From assembly GCA_016214345.1 (NCBI GenBank), contig JACROR010000016.1:1-37878 (forward strand): a DNA stretch of 37,878 nucleotides. The letters run 5' to 3'. Under the pieces are notes generated by a model. The model was not told the DNA's origin. It saw nothing but the letters and a program-made list of their open reading frames with translations, and ran no database searches. A program made the translations under genes and the position numbers. The DNA is from Candidatus Niyogiibacteriota bacterium. GTDB taxonomy: Bacteria > Patescibacteriota > Minisyncoccia > JACROR01. Positions 28,037-36,903 of this stretch are shown here, piece after piece (within the stretch, counting starts at the first letter, position 1; the number at the start of each line of letters is the position of its first letter).

Positions 28037-28075
28037 TGCGCAGGGAGGCCTGCCTGCCGGCAGGCAGGGATTCAA
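28037..28075 (-). pseudogene. tRNA-Tyr 3'-end fragment with family A palindrome inserted in the T-arm
   Basis: tgcgcagggagg | CCTGCCTGCCGGCAGGCAGG | gattcaa versus intact tgcgcagggagggattcgaa. Confidence 0.85.
28049..28068. repeat. Palindrome family A, copy 2
   Basis: Identical to 2527-2546. Confidence 0.92.
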
Positions 28076-28096
28076 TTTCCTCCTAGGGAAATTCCG

Positions 28097-28117
28097 CGGA
28101 GTGCCCCCGGCACTCCG
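28097..28117. repeat. Palindrome family C
   Basis: CGGAGTGCC-CCC-GGCACTCCG; related sequence AAATTCCGCGGAGTGtCCCCGGC at 27383-27405. Confidence 0.75.
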
Positions 28118-28188
28118 TTCGAATCCCTTCTATATATTACAAAGTCCGTGCAAAATCAATGCGCATGCGCCATTCTCGTTCCGCAATA

Positions 28189-28229
28189 TGCGCAGGGAGG
28201 TATTCGAACCCCCGTAGGCCGTAAGGCCG
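28189..28229 (-). pseudogene. tRNA-Tyr 3'-end fragment, second copy
   Basis: tgcgcagggaggtattcgaacccccgtaggccgtaaggccg, 40/41 identical to the intact tRNA-Tyr. Confidence 0.92.
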
Positions 28230-28285
28230 TCCCTCACCTTTCACAGATAAATTGCGTAGGAAAGCGAAGTAAACTTTCCTTCAAA

Positions 28286-28370
28286 TGCGCAGGGAGGGAT
28301 TCGAACCCCCGTAGGCCGTAAGGCCGCTTGGTTTACAGCCAAGTGCGATTGACCGCTCTGCCACCTGCGC
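28286..28370 (-). tRNA. tRNA-Tyr (anticodon GTA) with long variable arm
   Basis: Acceptor GCGCAGG/CCTGCGC; anticodon stem-loop CTTGG-CTGTAAA-CCAAG; T-loop TTCGAAT. Confidence 0.95.
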
Positions 28371-28427
28371 ATTTGAAGAAATCTTTCCACTAATCATTTT
28401 GATTTTCAATATATAAAGATGAGGGAT

Positions 28428-28473
28428 GCGATTGACCACCCCGCCCAAGGCGGGCAGGTCTGCCACCTACGCA
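28428..28473 (-). pseudogene. tRNA-Tyr 5' fragment interrupted by a GC palindrome
   Basis: gcgattgacc | accCCGCCCAAGGCGGGcagg | tctgccacctacgca versus intact gcgattgaccgctctgccacctgcgca. Confidence 0.85.
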
Positions 28474-28537
28474 TTCTACGACTGTGGTTAACTTAATATT
28501 TCTAAATCATATTATAAAATCACGGCTCTTGCAATCC

Positions 28538-28570
28538 AAAAAAGCACCCCATTAAACAGAGTGCTTTTTT
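28538..28570 (-). terminator. Intrinsic terminator downstream of clpB
   Basis: AAAAGCAC...GTGCTTTTTTT, T-run on both strands. Confidence 0.75.
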
Positions 28571-28654
28571 TAAATCCATGCTAGCTAATTGCGAGTCACG
28601 GCTCCCGTTTTGTTCAAGAGCGAAGCAATTGATTATAAAACGCAGTCCAGCGAA

Positions 28655-31330
28655 CTAATTGTGAGTCGCGGCTCCCGGACGAATCCTCATTCGCGCCGAC
28701 GCGCCGCTTTTTACTTCAATGGAAAACTCGCCATTTTTTACCCCGATGGAAACCGTACTGCCGTCTTTGATCGTCGCCCCCACGATCTGCTCGGACAGCG
28801 GATTTAAAATTTTGTTCTGGATCACGCGCTTTAACGGCCGCGCGCCATAATGCGGATCATTACCTAACTTGCCCAGCAAAGCCGCGGCCTCCCTGGAAAC
28901 ATGCAATTTAATGCCTTTTCTCGCCAAACGCTCGCTCACGCGCTCCAGTTGGATATTTACTATGCTGGCCAGCTCTTGCTCGCTTAAAGTATTGAAGATT
29001 ATGATCTCGTCCAATCTGTTCAAGAATTCCGGCCTGAACCGTTTTTCCAAAGATTTTCTTATCTTCCCTTTCAATTCCGACTGTTTCTTCTCCGCGTTCT
29101 TTTCTTCAACCGCGAATCCCAGAGTTTCCAATTCGCTTACGAATTCCGATCCCACATTGGAAGTCATAATAATAACTGCGTTCTTAAAATTGACATGCCT
29201 GCCTTTCGCGTCCGTCAATCTGCCGTTATCCAAGATTTGAAGCATAATATTAAACACGTCGGGATGCGCTTTTTCCATCTCATCAAACAAAAGCACGGAA
29301 TAAGGTCGGTGGCGAATAAGCTCCGTCAATTGCCCCCCCTCTTCATGCCCCACATAGCCGGGTGGAGATCCGATAAATTTGGAAACCGTGTGTTTTTCCA
29401 TATATTCGGACATGTCCACCCTGATAAGCGCTTTTTCATCGTTAAACAAAAATTCCGCCAGCGCGCGCGCCAGTTCAGTCTTACCCACCCCTGTTGGTCC
29501 CAAAAACATAAACGATCCTATGGGACGATCTTCTTCGGAAATGCCCGCGCGCGAACGCCTAATGGCATCGGAAATTTTTTTCAACGCCTCTTCCTGGCCG
29601 ACCACTCTTTGCCGCAGATCTTCTTCCATGCGCAGCAATTTTTTAGACTCCTCTTCCAATAATCCGCGGATGGGAATTCCGGTCCAGCGAGCCACCACCT
29701 CGGCAATATCTTCCTCAACAATATCTTCTTTCAGCATTCTCCTGGACGATTGCATCTTTTTTAATCTGTTGTCTTCCGCTTTTAACTTCTTGGACAATTC
29801 CGGAATACGCCCGTATCTGATCTCCGCGACACGCGAAAGATCAGCTTGCCGTTCGGCGCTTTCCGCTTCCAAACGCAACACATCCAAATCTTTTTTATAT
29901 TGGCGAATGGCGCTGATCGCTTCTTTTTCATTTTTCCATTTCAACTCCAATCCAGTGGTTTTTTCTTTAAGTTCATTGATCTGCTTATGGAGTTTTTTCT
30001 GGCGCGCGGCGTTATTTTCTCCCTTTTCGTTTTTAAGCGCCTCTTGCTCGATCTCCATGCGCCTGATCTCGTTATTCACCGCTTCCAGATCTTCCGGCAT
30101 GCTTTCCAATTTCAGGCGCAACGCGGACGCCGCTTCATCTATCAGATCTATCGCTTTATCCGGCAAAAAACGATCCGAAATATAACGGCTGGAAAGCTGC
30201 ACTGCCGCTTTTATGGCTTCATCTTGAATGTGCACGCCATGGTGCAATTCATATTTTTCTTTAAGGCCGCGCAAAATAGCTATGGTATCTTCAATGCCCG
30301 GTTCGTCCACGTAAACCGGCTGAAATCGGCGCGCCAAGGCGGCGTCTTTATCAATATGCCGCTGATATTCTTTGAGCGTAGTGGCGCCAATGGCCCTAAA
30401 TTCGCCCCGCGCCAATGCCGGCTTTAACATATTGGAGGCATCTATCGCGCCTTCGGCCGCGCCCGCCCCAACCAGCGCGTGTAACTCATCAATAAAAACT
30501 ATAATTTTGCCTTCGGCTTTCTTAATTTCTTTCATCACCGCCTTCAATCTTTCTTCAAATTCTCCGCGATATTTCGTGCCCGCGACCAAAGATCCCAAAT
30601 CAAGCGTTACCAATTCTTTATTTTTTAAAGATTCAGGAACGTCTCCGGTCGCTATACGTTGCGCCAAGCCCTCCACTATCGCGGTTTTGCCCACGCCCGC
30701 CTCTCCGATCAAAACCGGATTATTCTTGGTCCTGCGCGAAAGCACCTGCATCAATCGGCGAATCTGTTCATCTCTCCCTATCACGGGATCTAATTTATCC
30801 TGGCGCGCCATATCCGTTAAATTTCTGGTATAGCGTTCAAGCGAACGATACTTGGTTTCCGGCTCAACATCCGTCACGCGGCTTGACCCGCGCACGTCGG
30901 CAAGCGCGCGCAAAACTTCTTCTTTTTCTATTTTGTGTTTGATTAAAATGTTCGCTCCCTTGGACGGAACATCGGAAATAGCCGCGAACAAATGTTCCGT
31001 GGATATGAATTGATCATGCATGGCAGTGGCGACTTTGTACGCTTCTTCTATCACCTTGCCCAGATCTTGCGATAAATATACTTGTGGCGAAGCCATAGGC
31101 GCGCCGCTCTTGGCCATGCCGTCTATCTCCGCCAAAACATCGTCCAGCAAAGCATCGGGATCCACGCCCAACTTTTCCAAGAGCGCTATAACTATCCCCT
31201 CCTCCTGCAATATAAGCGCGGCCAACAAATGTTCCACGTCAATCTGGCTCTGCCTCCTTTCCATAGCAAGCTCATGGGCCCGCCTTATCGCTTCCTGCGC
31301 TTTATTCGTAAAATTTGAAAATGGTAACAT
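28655..31330 (-). CDS. clpB: ATP-dependent chaperone ClpB
   Basis: Clp N-domain; two Walker A motifs (GEAGVGKTAIVEG, GPTGVGKTELARA); GSPPGYVGHEEGGQL. Confidence 0.97.
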   Translation of the reverse strand: MLPFSNFTNKAQEAIRRAHELAMERRQSQIDVEHLLAALILQEEGIVIALLEKLGVDPDALLDDVLAEIDGMAKSGAPMASPQVYLSQDLGKVIEEAYKVATAMHDQFISTEHLFAAISDVPSKGANILIKHKIEKEEVLRALADVRGSSRVTDVEPETKYRSLERYTRNLTDMARQDKLDPVIGRDEQIRRLMQVLSRRTKNNPVLIGEAGVGKTAIVEGLAQRIATGDVPESLKNKELVTLDLGSLVAGTKYRGEFEERLKAVMKEIKKAEGKIIVFIDELHALVGAGAAEGAIDASNMLKPALARGEFRAIGATTLKEYQRHIDKDAALARRFQPVYVDEPGIEDTIAILRGLKEKYELHHGVHIQDEAIKAAVQLSSRYISDRFLPDKAIDLIDEAASALRLKLESMPEDLEAVNNEIRRMEIEQEALKNEKGENNAARQKKLHKQINELKEKTTGLELKWKNEKEAISAIRQYKKDLDVLRLEAESAERQADLSRVAEIRYGRIPELSKKLKAEDNRLKKMQSSRRMLKEDIVEEDIAEVVARWTGIPIRGLLEEESKKLLRMEEDLRQRVVGQEEALKKISDAIRRSRAGISEEDRPIGSFMFLGPTGVGKTELARALAEFLFNDEKALIRVDMSEYMEKHTVSKFIGSPPGYVGHEEGGQLTELIRHRPYSVLLFDEMEKAHPDVFNIMLQILDNGRLTDAKGRHVNFKNAVIIMTSNVGSEFVSELETLGFAVEEKNAEKKQSELKGKIRKSLEKRFRPEFLNRLDEIIIFNTLSEQELASIVNIQLERVSERLARKGIKLHVSREAAALLGKLGNDPHYGARPLKRVIQNKILNPLSEQIVGATIKDGSTVSIGVKNGEFSIEVKSGASARMRIRPGAATHN

Positions 31331-31345
31331 GTGTGTTTATATTTC

Positions 31346-32644
31346 TTATATTTTATCGGGTCTCTCGGCTAATTCCACCTCCACCACCGACTCTTTGTCT
31401 GCGCTGATAAATTTTATCTTTACTTTATCGCCCACCTTGCGCTGGCTTATAAGTTTTGCCAAAGTATTATTTTGATCAATTTTCACGCCGCCAAATTCCA
31501 AAATAATATCTCCGGCTTTAAAGCCGGCCTTGGCCGCCGGACTGTCCGACATAACCGCCGGCTCTCCTTTATCCCCATTCGTAATCAATACCCCGTAATC
31601 CACGGATAATTTTTTATCTTCTTTTACTTTTTCATTAATCATTAAATACCTCACGCCAAAAAACGCGTAACGGATACGGCCAAATTCTTTTATATCGCCA
31701 ATATCTTTCTTGGCTATGTTTATGGGCAAGGCAAAACCCACGCTCTGCGCGCCCTGCGCCATAGCCGTATTTATTCCTATAACGCGTCCCGACAGATCAA
31801 GAAGCGGCCCTCCGGAATTTCCGGGATTTATCGCCGCGTCAGTCTGAATAAGTTCTTGGAGCACTTCCGGACCGGCCGCGGATCCGTTTGCCACCAGCGA
31901 TCTCCGCAATCCTGATATGACGCCGGTAGAAACCGTATTTTGAAACTCGCCCAACACATTGCCTATAGCCACCACGGTCTGCCCCACGCTTAAATTATCC
32001 GACGCTCCAAGGGGTATAAATGTATATCCCTTGCCACCGGCCATTCCAGAACCTTCAGCCTGATCTACCTTAAGAACAGCGATGTCTTGCAAAGGGTCGC
32101 GCGCCAAAACTTTAGCTGACAATTTTCTGCCGTCATTGAATAAAATAGAATATGCCGCCTCCGTATCCTCCACGACATGTTTGTTAGTAACGATCATGCC
32201 GTCTGCTGATACGAAAAAACCCGTGCCGCTTGAAATTTGTTTTTCCGCCGTGCCATTTTGCCTGTATTGGGGAACCTGAAACTGCGGTAACATTTCAGGC
32301 GGGACCATCTGACGGAAAAATTCATCATTTTGAAACGGATTTATAAAATATTTTTCCACTACCGGCAAATCTTTGGTCGCTATAACGCTCACCACCGCGG
32401 CCGAAGATTCGCGCACAAGTTTAATTACTAAATCTTCTTGCGTTATGACGCTTATTTTTTCCGCGCTCTCTTTTGACGCGTTACCGCCTACCGTCGCCTT
32501 TTCAATTACCTTATAAATGGCTTGCGTCATGGCGGGCGGCGCCTGATTAACCAAAGTCACGGTAACAATACCCGTCACCAAAGAAGTGACAAAGCTCACC
32601 AAAAGCGCCAATAAAATAAGTTGTGTTTTTGTTAATCCTTCCAT
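31346..32644 (-). CDS. HtrA/DegP-like serine protease with PDZ domain
   Basis: GTGFFVSADGMIVTNKHVV, DIAVLKV, QTDAAINPGNSGGPLLDLSG; C-terminal PDZ. Confidence 0.95.
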   Translation of the reverse strand: MEGLTKTQLILLALLVSFVTSLVTGIVTVTLVNQAPPAMTQAIYKVIEKATVGGNASKESAEKISVITQEDLVIKLVRESSAAVVSVIATKDLPVVEKYFINPFQNDEFFRQMVPPEMLPQFQVPQYRQNGTAEKQISSGTGFFVSADGMIVTNKHVVEDTEAAYSILFNDGRKLSAKVLARDPLQDIAVLKVDQAEGSGMAGGKGYTFIPLGASDNLSVGQTVVAIGNVLGEFQNTVSTGVISGLRRSLVANGSAAGPEVLQELIQTDAAINPGNSGGPLLDLSGRVIGINTAMAQGAQSVGFALPINIAKKDIGDIKEFGRIRYAFFGVRYLMINEKVKEDKKLSVDYGVLITNGDKGEPAVMSDSPAAKAGFKAGDIILEFGGVKIDQNNTLAKLISQRKVGDKVKIKFISADKESVVEVELAERPDKI

Positions 32645-32654
32645 AGTGCCTATA

Positions 32655-33848
32655 TTATTTTAGCATATTCTGCAATATTTTATAAAAATCGTCCAACTCT
32701 TTTTCCGTCGTATATTTGCCGAGAGTTACGCGCAAAGAAGACCTCGCTCTTTTCTCATCACAACCCAAAGCCAATATGACATGGGACGGTTTCTGTCCTC
32801 TAGCGGCGCAGGCCGATCCTGAAGATACGCATACTCCGGCCTGTGACAGACCTATCATAATAGTATCAAAATCGCGGTTAGTCAAGGCTACATTGATATT
32901 ATTGGGCAAACGGCGCTCCCGCGAACCGTTTAAAGCAACGCCCGGGATCGTCAACAGTTTATCAAGCAAATGATCACGAGATTTCAACATATTTTTAATA
33001 TTATCCGCGCTGGATTTCCATTGTTCCGCCAATTCAACCGCCCTGCCAAGGCCCACGATGAGCGGCACCGGTTCCGTGCCCGCCCTCATGCCGTATTCCT
33101 GACCTCCGCCGCGCAACCAAGGATAAATATTAATGCCATCACGGACATAGAGCGCCCCAACGCCCTTCGGTCCGTAAATTTTGTGCCCCGAAATAGTCAG
33201 CAAATCTACTCCAAGTTTACGCGCGTCCATATTCAGAAAACCCGCCGCCTGCACTGCGTCGGTATGAATGAGCGGCCAATCCGAAACTATGCCAGAAAAT
33301 TTTTTCCATTGATGAATAATTTCCGCGATCTCCGCGATCGGCTGAATGGCGCCTATCTCATTATTGGCGTACATTATAGACACCAACGCGGTTTCCGGCG
33401 ACAACGCATTTTCCAAATCCGCGACATCCACTATGCCGTCTTTACCCGCCTTTAAATACGTAACCCTCGCCAGGCCGTTCTTTTCCAGATCACGGCAAGA
33501 CTCCAGCACCGCTTCGTGTTCTATAGCCGTAGTGATTATATGAGGCATTACCAGCCGATGGGAATTCGTAAAACCGCGCGCCGCTCCATACACGGCCATA
33601 TTGTCGGCTTCGGTGGCGGAACCGGTAAAAATAATATTTCTTAAAGAATCCGCGTTCACGAATTTTTTTATTTTTTCCCGCGCATCATCCACGACGCGCC
33701 GCGCCTCCTGTCCCATAAAGTGCAGAGATCCGGGATTGCCGAACTCTTCCGTCCAATAAGGCGCCATGGCCGAAACAACCTCCGCGTCAACCGGCGTGCT
33801 TGCCGCGTAATCAAGATATATGAGCTTTTGATTTTGATTATTTTTCAT
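32655..33848 (-). CDS. iscS: Cysteine desulfurase (IscS/NifS), intact copy
   Basis: SGHKIYGPKGVGALYV; catalytic loop VCVSSGSACAARGQKPSHVILALG. Confidence 0.95.
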   Translation of the reverse strand: MKNNQNQKLIYLDYAASTPVDAEVVSAMAPYWTEEFGNPGSLHFMGQEARRVVDDAREKIKKFVNADSLRNIIFTGSATEADNMAVYGAARGFTNSHRLVMPHIITTAIEHEAVLESCRDLEKNGLARVTYLKAGKDGIVDVADLENALSPETALVSIMYANNEIGAIQPIAEIAEIIHQWKKFSGIVSDWPLIHTDAVQAAGFLNMDARKLGVDLLTISGHKIYGPKGVGALYVRDGINIYPWLRGGGQEYGMRAGTEPVPLIVGLGRAVELAEQWKSSADNIKNMLKSRDHLLDKLLTIPGVALNGSRERRLPNNINVALTNRDFDTIMIGLSQAGVCVSSGSACAARGQKPSHVILALGCDEKRARSSLRVTLGKYTTEKELDDFYKILQNMLK

Positions 33849-33884
33849 TAATAACTAATCATTTTCAATAAAATATTTTATTTT

Positions 33885-34127
33885 TTATAATCCGACATTA
33901 TCAACTCTTTTAACGGAAGAAATTTTTAATTTGAGTATCCGTTCTATTCCTTCTTTTAGCGTCAGTTGAGAAAGAGCGCATCCGCTGCATGCCCCTTGTA
34001 GCGTCACCTCCACCACTCCTTCCCGAAAATCCACAAACTTAACGCGCCCTCCGTGCATGGCAAGCATGGGCGCAATCTCTTTTTCCAAAATTTTTTTTAT
34101 TTTATCTTTAACCGTTATTTTAATCAT
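33885..34127 (-). CDS. NifU C-terminal-domain (Nfu-like) protein
   Basis: MIKITVKDKIKKILEKEIAPMLAMHGGRVKFVDFREGVVEVTLQGACSGCALSQLTLKEGIERIL; ATG overlaps the preceding stop (TAATG). Confidence 0.92.
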   Translation of the reverse strand: MIKITVKDKIKKILEKEIAPMLAMHGGRVKFVDFREGVVEVTLQGACSGCALSQLTLKEGIERILKLKISSVKRVDNVGL

Positions 34128-34705
34128 TATTTTACAAAACGATTTTCCGCTTCTTTCCAATCAATATGACGAAAAAAAACATCTATATATTCACCGCGAT
34201 TCAAGCCGAAGTCCGTAATAAACGCGTGCTCAAACATATCCATCACCAAAATAACGCGGCTGCCAGCCAAATGCCCGACATCATGTTCATTTATCCAGAC
34301 ATTCATTAATTTGTCAGTTTCCGCATCATAAGCCAACGCCACCCAGCCAATGCCTCGCATCGCGCCCGCGGCTCTGAAATCTTTTTCCCATGCGTCATAG
34401 GATCCGAAATCTTTCGCTATCTTTTTATTTATCACCTGGCTATCCGATAGCCAGGTGGAAGACTTGCCGTCTTTCGCCAAATTACCAAAATAAAATTCGT
34501 GCAACCGCATGCCATTCCATTCCCATCCGAAACGGCGCCTCATTTCCGCATACTGCGGCGTGCCAACAGTCGCAACCCCCAACTGTTCTATTAATTTATT
34601 AATATTAGCCACATATCCTTCGTACAACTTAAAATGATTTTTGAGCAAAGTATCGCTCAAAGTTCGCATCCCCAGCAAATATTCATAATTTTTAACCGTA
34701 AACAT
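34127..34705 (-). CDS. Fe/Mn superoxide dismutase family protein with palindrome-encoded insertion
   Basis: LLKNHFKLYEGYV, RLHEFYFGNL, VLVMDMFEHAF; insertion TWLSDSQV. Confidence 0.88.
   Translation of the reverse strand: MFTVKNYEYLLGMRTLSDTLLKNHFKLYEGYVANINKLIEQLGVATVGTPQYAEMRRRFGWEWNGMRLHEFYFGNLAKDGKSSTWLSDSQVINKKIAKDFGSYDAWEKDFRAAGAMRGIGWVALAYDAETDKLMNVWINEHDVGHLAGSRVILVMDMFEHAFITDFGLNRGEYIDVFFRHIDWKEAENRFVK
34433..34457. repeat. Palindrome family B, copy 2 (inside sod)
   Basis: CACCTGGCTATCCGATAGCCAGGTG; 23-bp core identical to 27690-27712. Confidence 0.9.
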
Positions 34706-34739
34706 AATATATTAAGTTGCAAAAACAATTTTAAAAATA

Positions 34740-34961
34740 TTAAGGAAAAATTTTTTCGCCGTTTTCATTAAATAAATGGATGGCTTGCACCGGACAAGAT
34801 TTCGCCGCAAGCAAAATAATTTCATCGTCCGCTCCGTGTTCATCAATCACATAGGCTTTATTTTCTTCATCCAACGCGAAAACTCCGGGCGCCACGGCCA
34901 CGCAGGGCGCCGCGCCTATACAAACACTCCTATCCACATAAATTTTAGCGATTTTGGCCAT
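34740..34961 (-). CDS. Small ferredoxin, [3Fe-4S]-type Cys pattern
   Basis: VDRSVCIGAAPCVAVAPGVFALDEE...AAKSCPVQAIHL: C-x5-C...CP. Confidence 0.8.
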   Translation of the reverse strand: MAKIAKIYVDRSVCIGAAPCVAVAPGVFALDEENKAYVIDEHGADDEIILLAAKSCPVQAIHLFNENGEKIFP

Positions 34962-35635
34962 CAGCCGTAATATTTTTCTGAATAAAATCTTATTAATTGC
35001 TCAATGCTTGCCTTGGAATCCGAAGACATGCCAACGCCCACTTTAAGTTTTCTCTGCACCGCTTCCAAGTCGCGAGCCCCCTCCAATACCGCCTCTTCTA
35101 TATCTTTATCCGTAATATTTAATCTATCATCCACTATGTTAGCTCCGTCTGTAATGATTCTATCATATTGACGGGTTTTCCTGAAGTAATTATTAACGGT
35201 TTTCTGAAAGGCCTTATCGGCCAAAACCGAACAATGGATTTTTCTGTCCGGCAAGCCTTTCAAACGCCTTATGATGTCCTGCGGTTTAATTTTTAAAGCA
35301 TCAGCCAATTTCATGCCGCCTTTTTCCGTCACCATTACCGAAAACATGGATGTGACCGCTATGGCCGACGCGCATCCGAAAGTGCGCCATTAAAGTTTTT
35401 TTACCCGCTCCGTTTTGGAGTCAACGATAATCCACATCCGCATCATGTCTCCGCACGCGGGACTTCCCACCATCCCATCGGCGTCATATTCATTTACCTT
35501 TGGTTCTTTAAGCAAAATATTTTGCGGATGGAAAAAATGATCCTTTACCGTATCGGAATAATACCAAGTTTCACCGGTTTTGGAATTCACCACATTAACA
35601 TCTCTTTTTTTATTTTTTTTGGTTTTTGTTTTCAT
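34961..35635 (-). pseudogene. iscU: Fe-S scaffold IscU/NifU-like with in-frame TAA
   Basis: N part ...GSPACGDMMRMWIIVDSKTERVKKL, then TAA (35390-35392), then same-frame WRTFGCASAIAVTSMFSVMVTEKG...LPDRKIHCSVLADKAF. Confidence 0.85.
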
Positions 35636-35636
35636 A

Positions 35637-36895
35637 TTAACGATAACTATTTTTAGTAACGGTTCCGGTAAAGGCTTCGGGATGGGACACGCCCTTAGCG
35701 TTAACTTTTACTTTTAACGGCGAAATGCCGCGCAAAATTCTCACTATGTCCGGCAAAACAGAAAGCGCGTATTTGATGTCCGTCTTGGTATTTCGGCGCC
35801 CCAAAGTAAACCGTAATGACGCGTGCGCGAACTCATAAGGGCGCCCCAACGCCAAATCACATGCGAAGGTTCCAAGTATTCATCCAAATAAAGAATTATG
35901 CCCTCGCCCTCAATATCCAAAACGGAAACATTTATATTGTTGGGCAGTAGTTTGCTCGCATGACCATTCAGTACCACTTTCGGTATGCTTTTCAAAATCC
36001 CCGCTATAAACATATCGCGCAATTTGATGAGCCGCGCGGATTCTTTTGCGCGCTCTTTCTGCGCGATCTCACAGGCCTTAGCCAGTCCGATGATTGCCGG
36101 AACATTTTCCGTGCCGGAACGCAACCTCTTTTCCTGTCCGCCTCCGTATAAAATAGGAAATAGTCTTACACCGGTTCTTTTGTATAAAAATCCTACTCCT
36201 TTGGGCCCATACATTTTGGGACCGTTAACCGTCATCAAATCAACGCCCAAATTCTTCACATTCATGTCCAAATATCCCGCAGCCTGGCAAGCATCAGTAT
36301 GGAATAGTGGATACGATGATGCTGGATGCTTGGCTTTGAAATTTTTAATAACTTCCGCAATCTCCACAATCGGCTGAATGGTGCCAATTTCATTGTTAGC
36401 GTACATTATAGAGACCAAAATCGTATCCGAACGCAAAGTGTTTTTTATATCTTCCGGGCTTACAATTCCATCCTCGTAAACGTCCAAATAAGTTACATCT
36501 ACGCCGTCTTTTTCCAGCGCACGCAATGGCTCCGATACAGCATGATGCTCTATTTTAGTGGTTATCACATGGCCTCCGGTCTGCCCCCTCGCCCGCCTGT
36601 CCTGTAGGTATGCTCGCGCCGCGCCAAAAATAGCCATATTATCGCCCTCCGTGCCTCCTCCGGTAAAAATTATCTCGTCTGGTGTCGCCCCTGCCAAACA
36701 AGCTATGGAGGCGCGCGCGCCATCCAAGGCCTTCTTGGCGCGCCTGCCTTCGCGATACAAAGACGAAGCATTGCCAAATTCCTCATTCCAGTACGGCTCC
36801 ATAGCGGCCTTAACGCGCGGATCTAAATACGTGGTCGCCGCGTGATCCATGTAAATTCTTTTTTTGGATTTGTGATCAACCATCCTTTTTTTCAT
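35637..36895 (-). pseudogene. iscS: Cysteine desulfurase copy 1: catalytic-loop deletion and frameshift
   Basis: ORF 35744-36895 reads LYLDEY-LEPSHVIW then frameshift; 35637-35855 continues LALGRPYEFAHASLRFTLGRRNTKTDIKYALSVLPDIV; no STGSACSS. Confidence 0.85.
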
Positions 36896-36903
36896 AATTT
36901 AAA

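Noticed and set aside
28281-28466. 61-aa ORF spanning tRNA-Tyr
   Set aside because: Artefact of reading through the tRNA-Tyr gene and its 5' fragment.
28869-30833. Long plus-strand ORFs opposite clpB (up to 268 aa)
   Set aside because: Ser/Phe-rich antisense translation of ClpB codons; no independent support.
35340-35395. Split IscU as two functional polypeptides by TAATG re-initiation
   Set aside because: The ATG overlapping the TAA opens a different frame; in-frame starts lie after the FGC cysteine.
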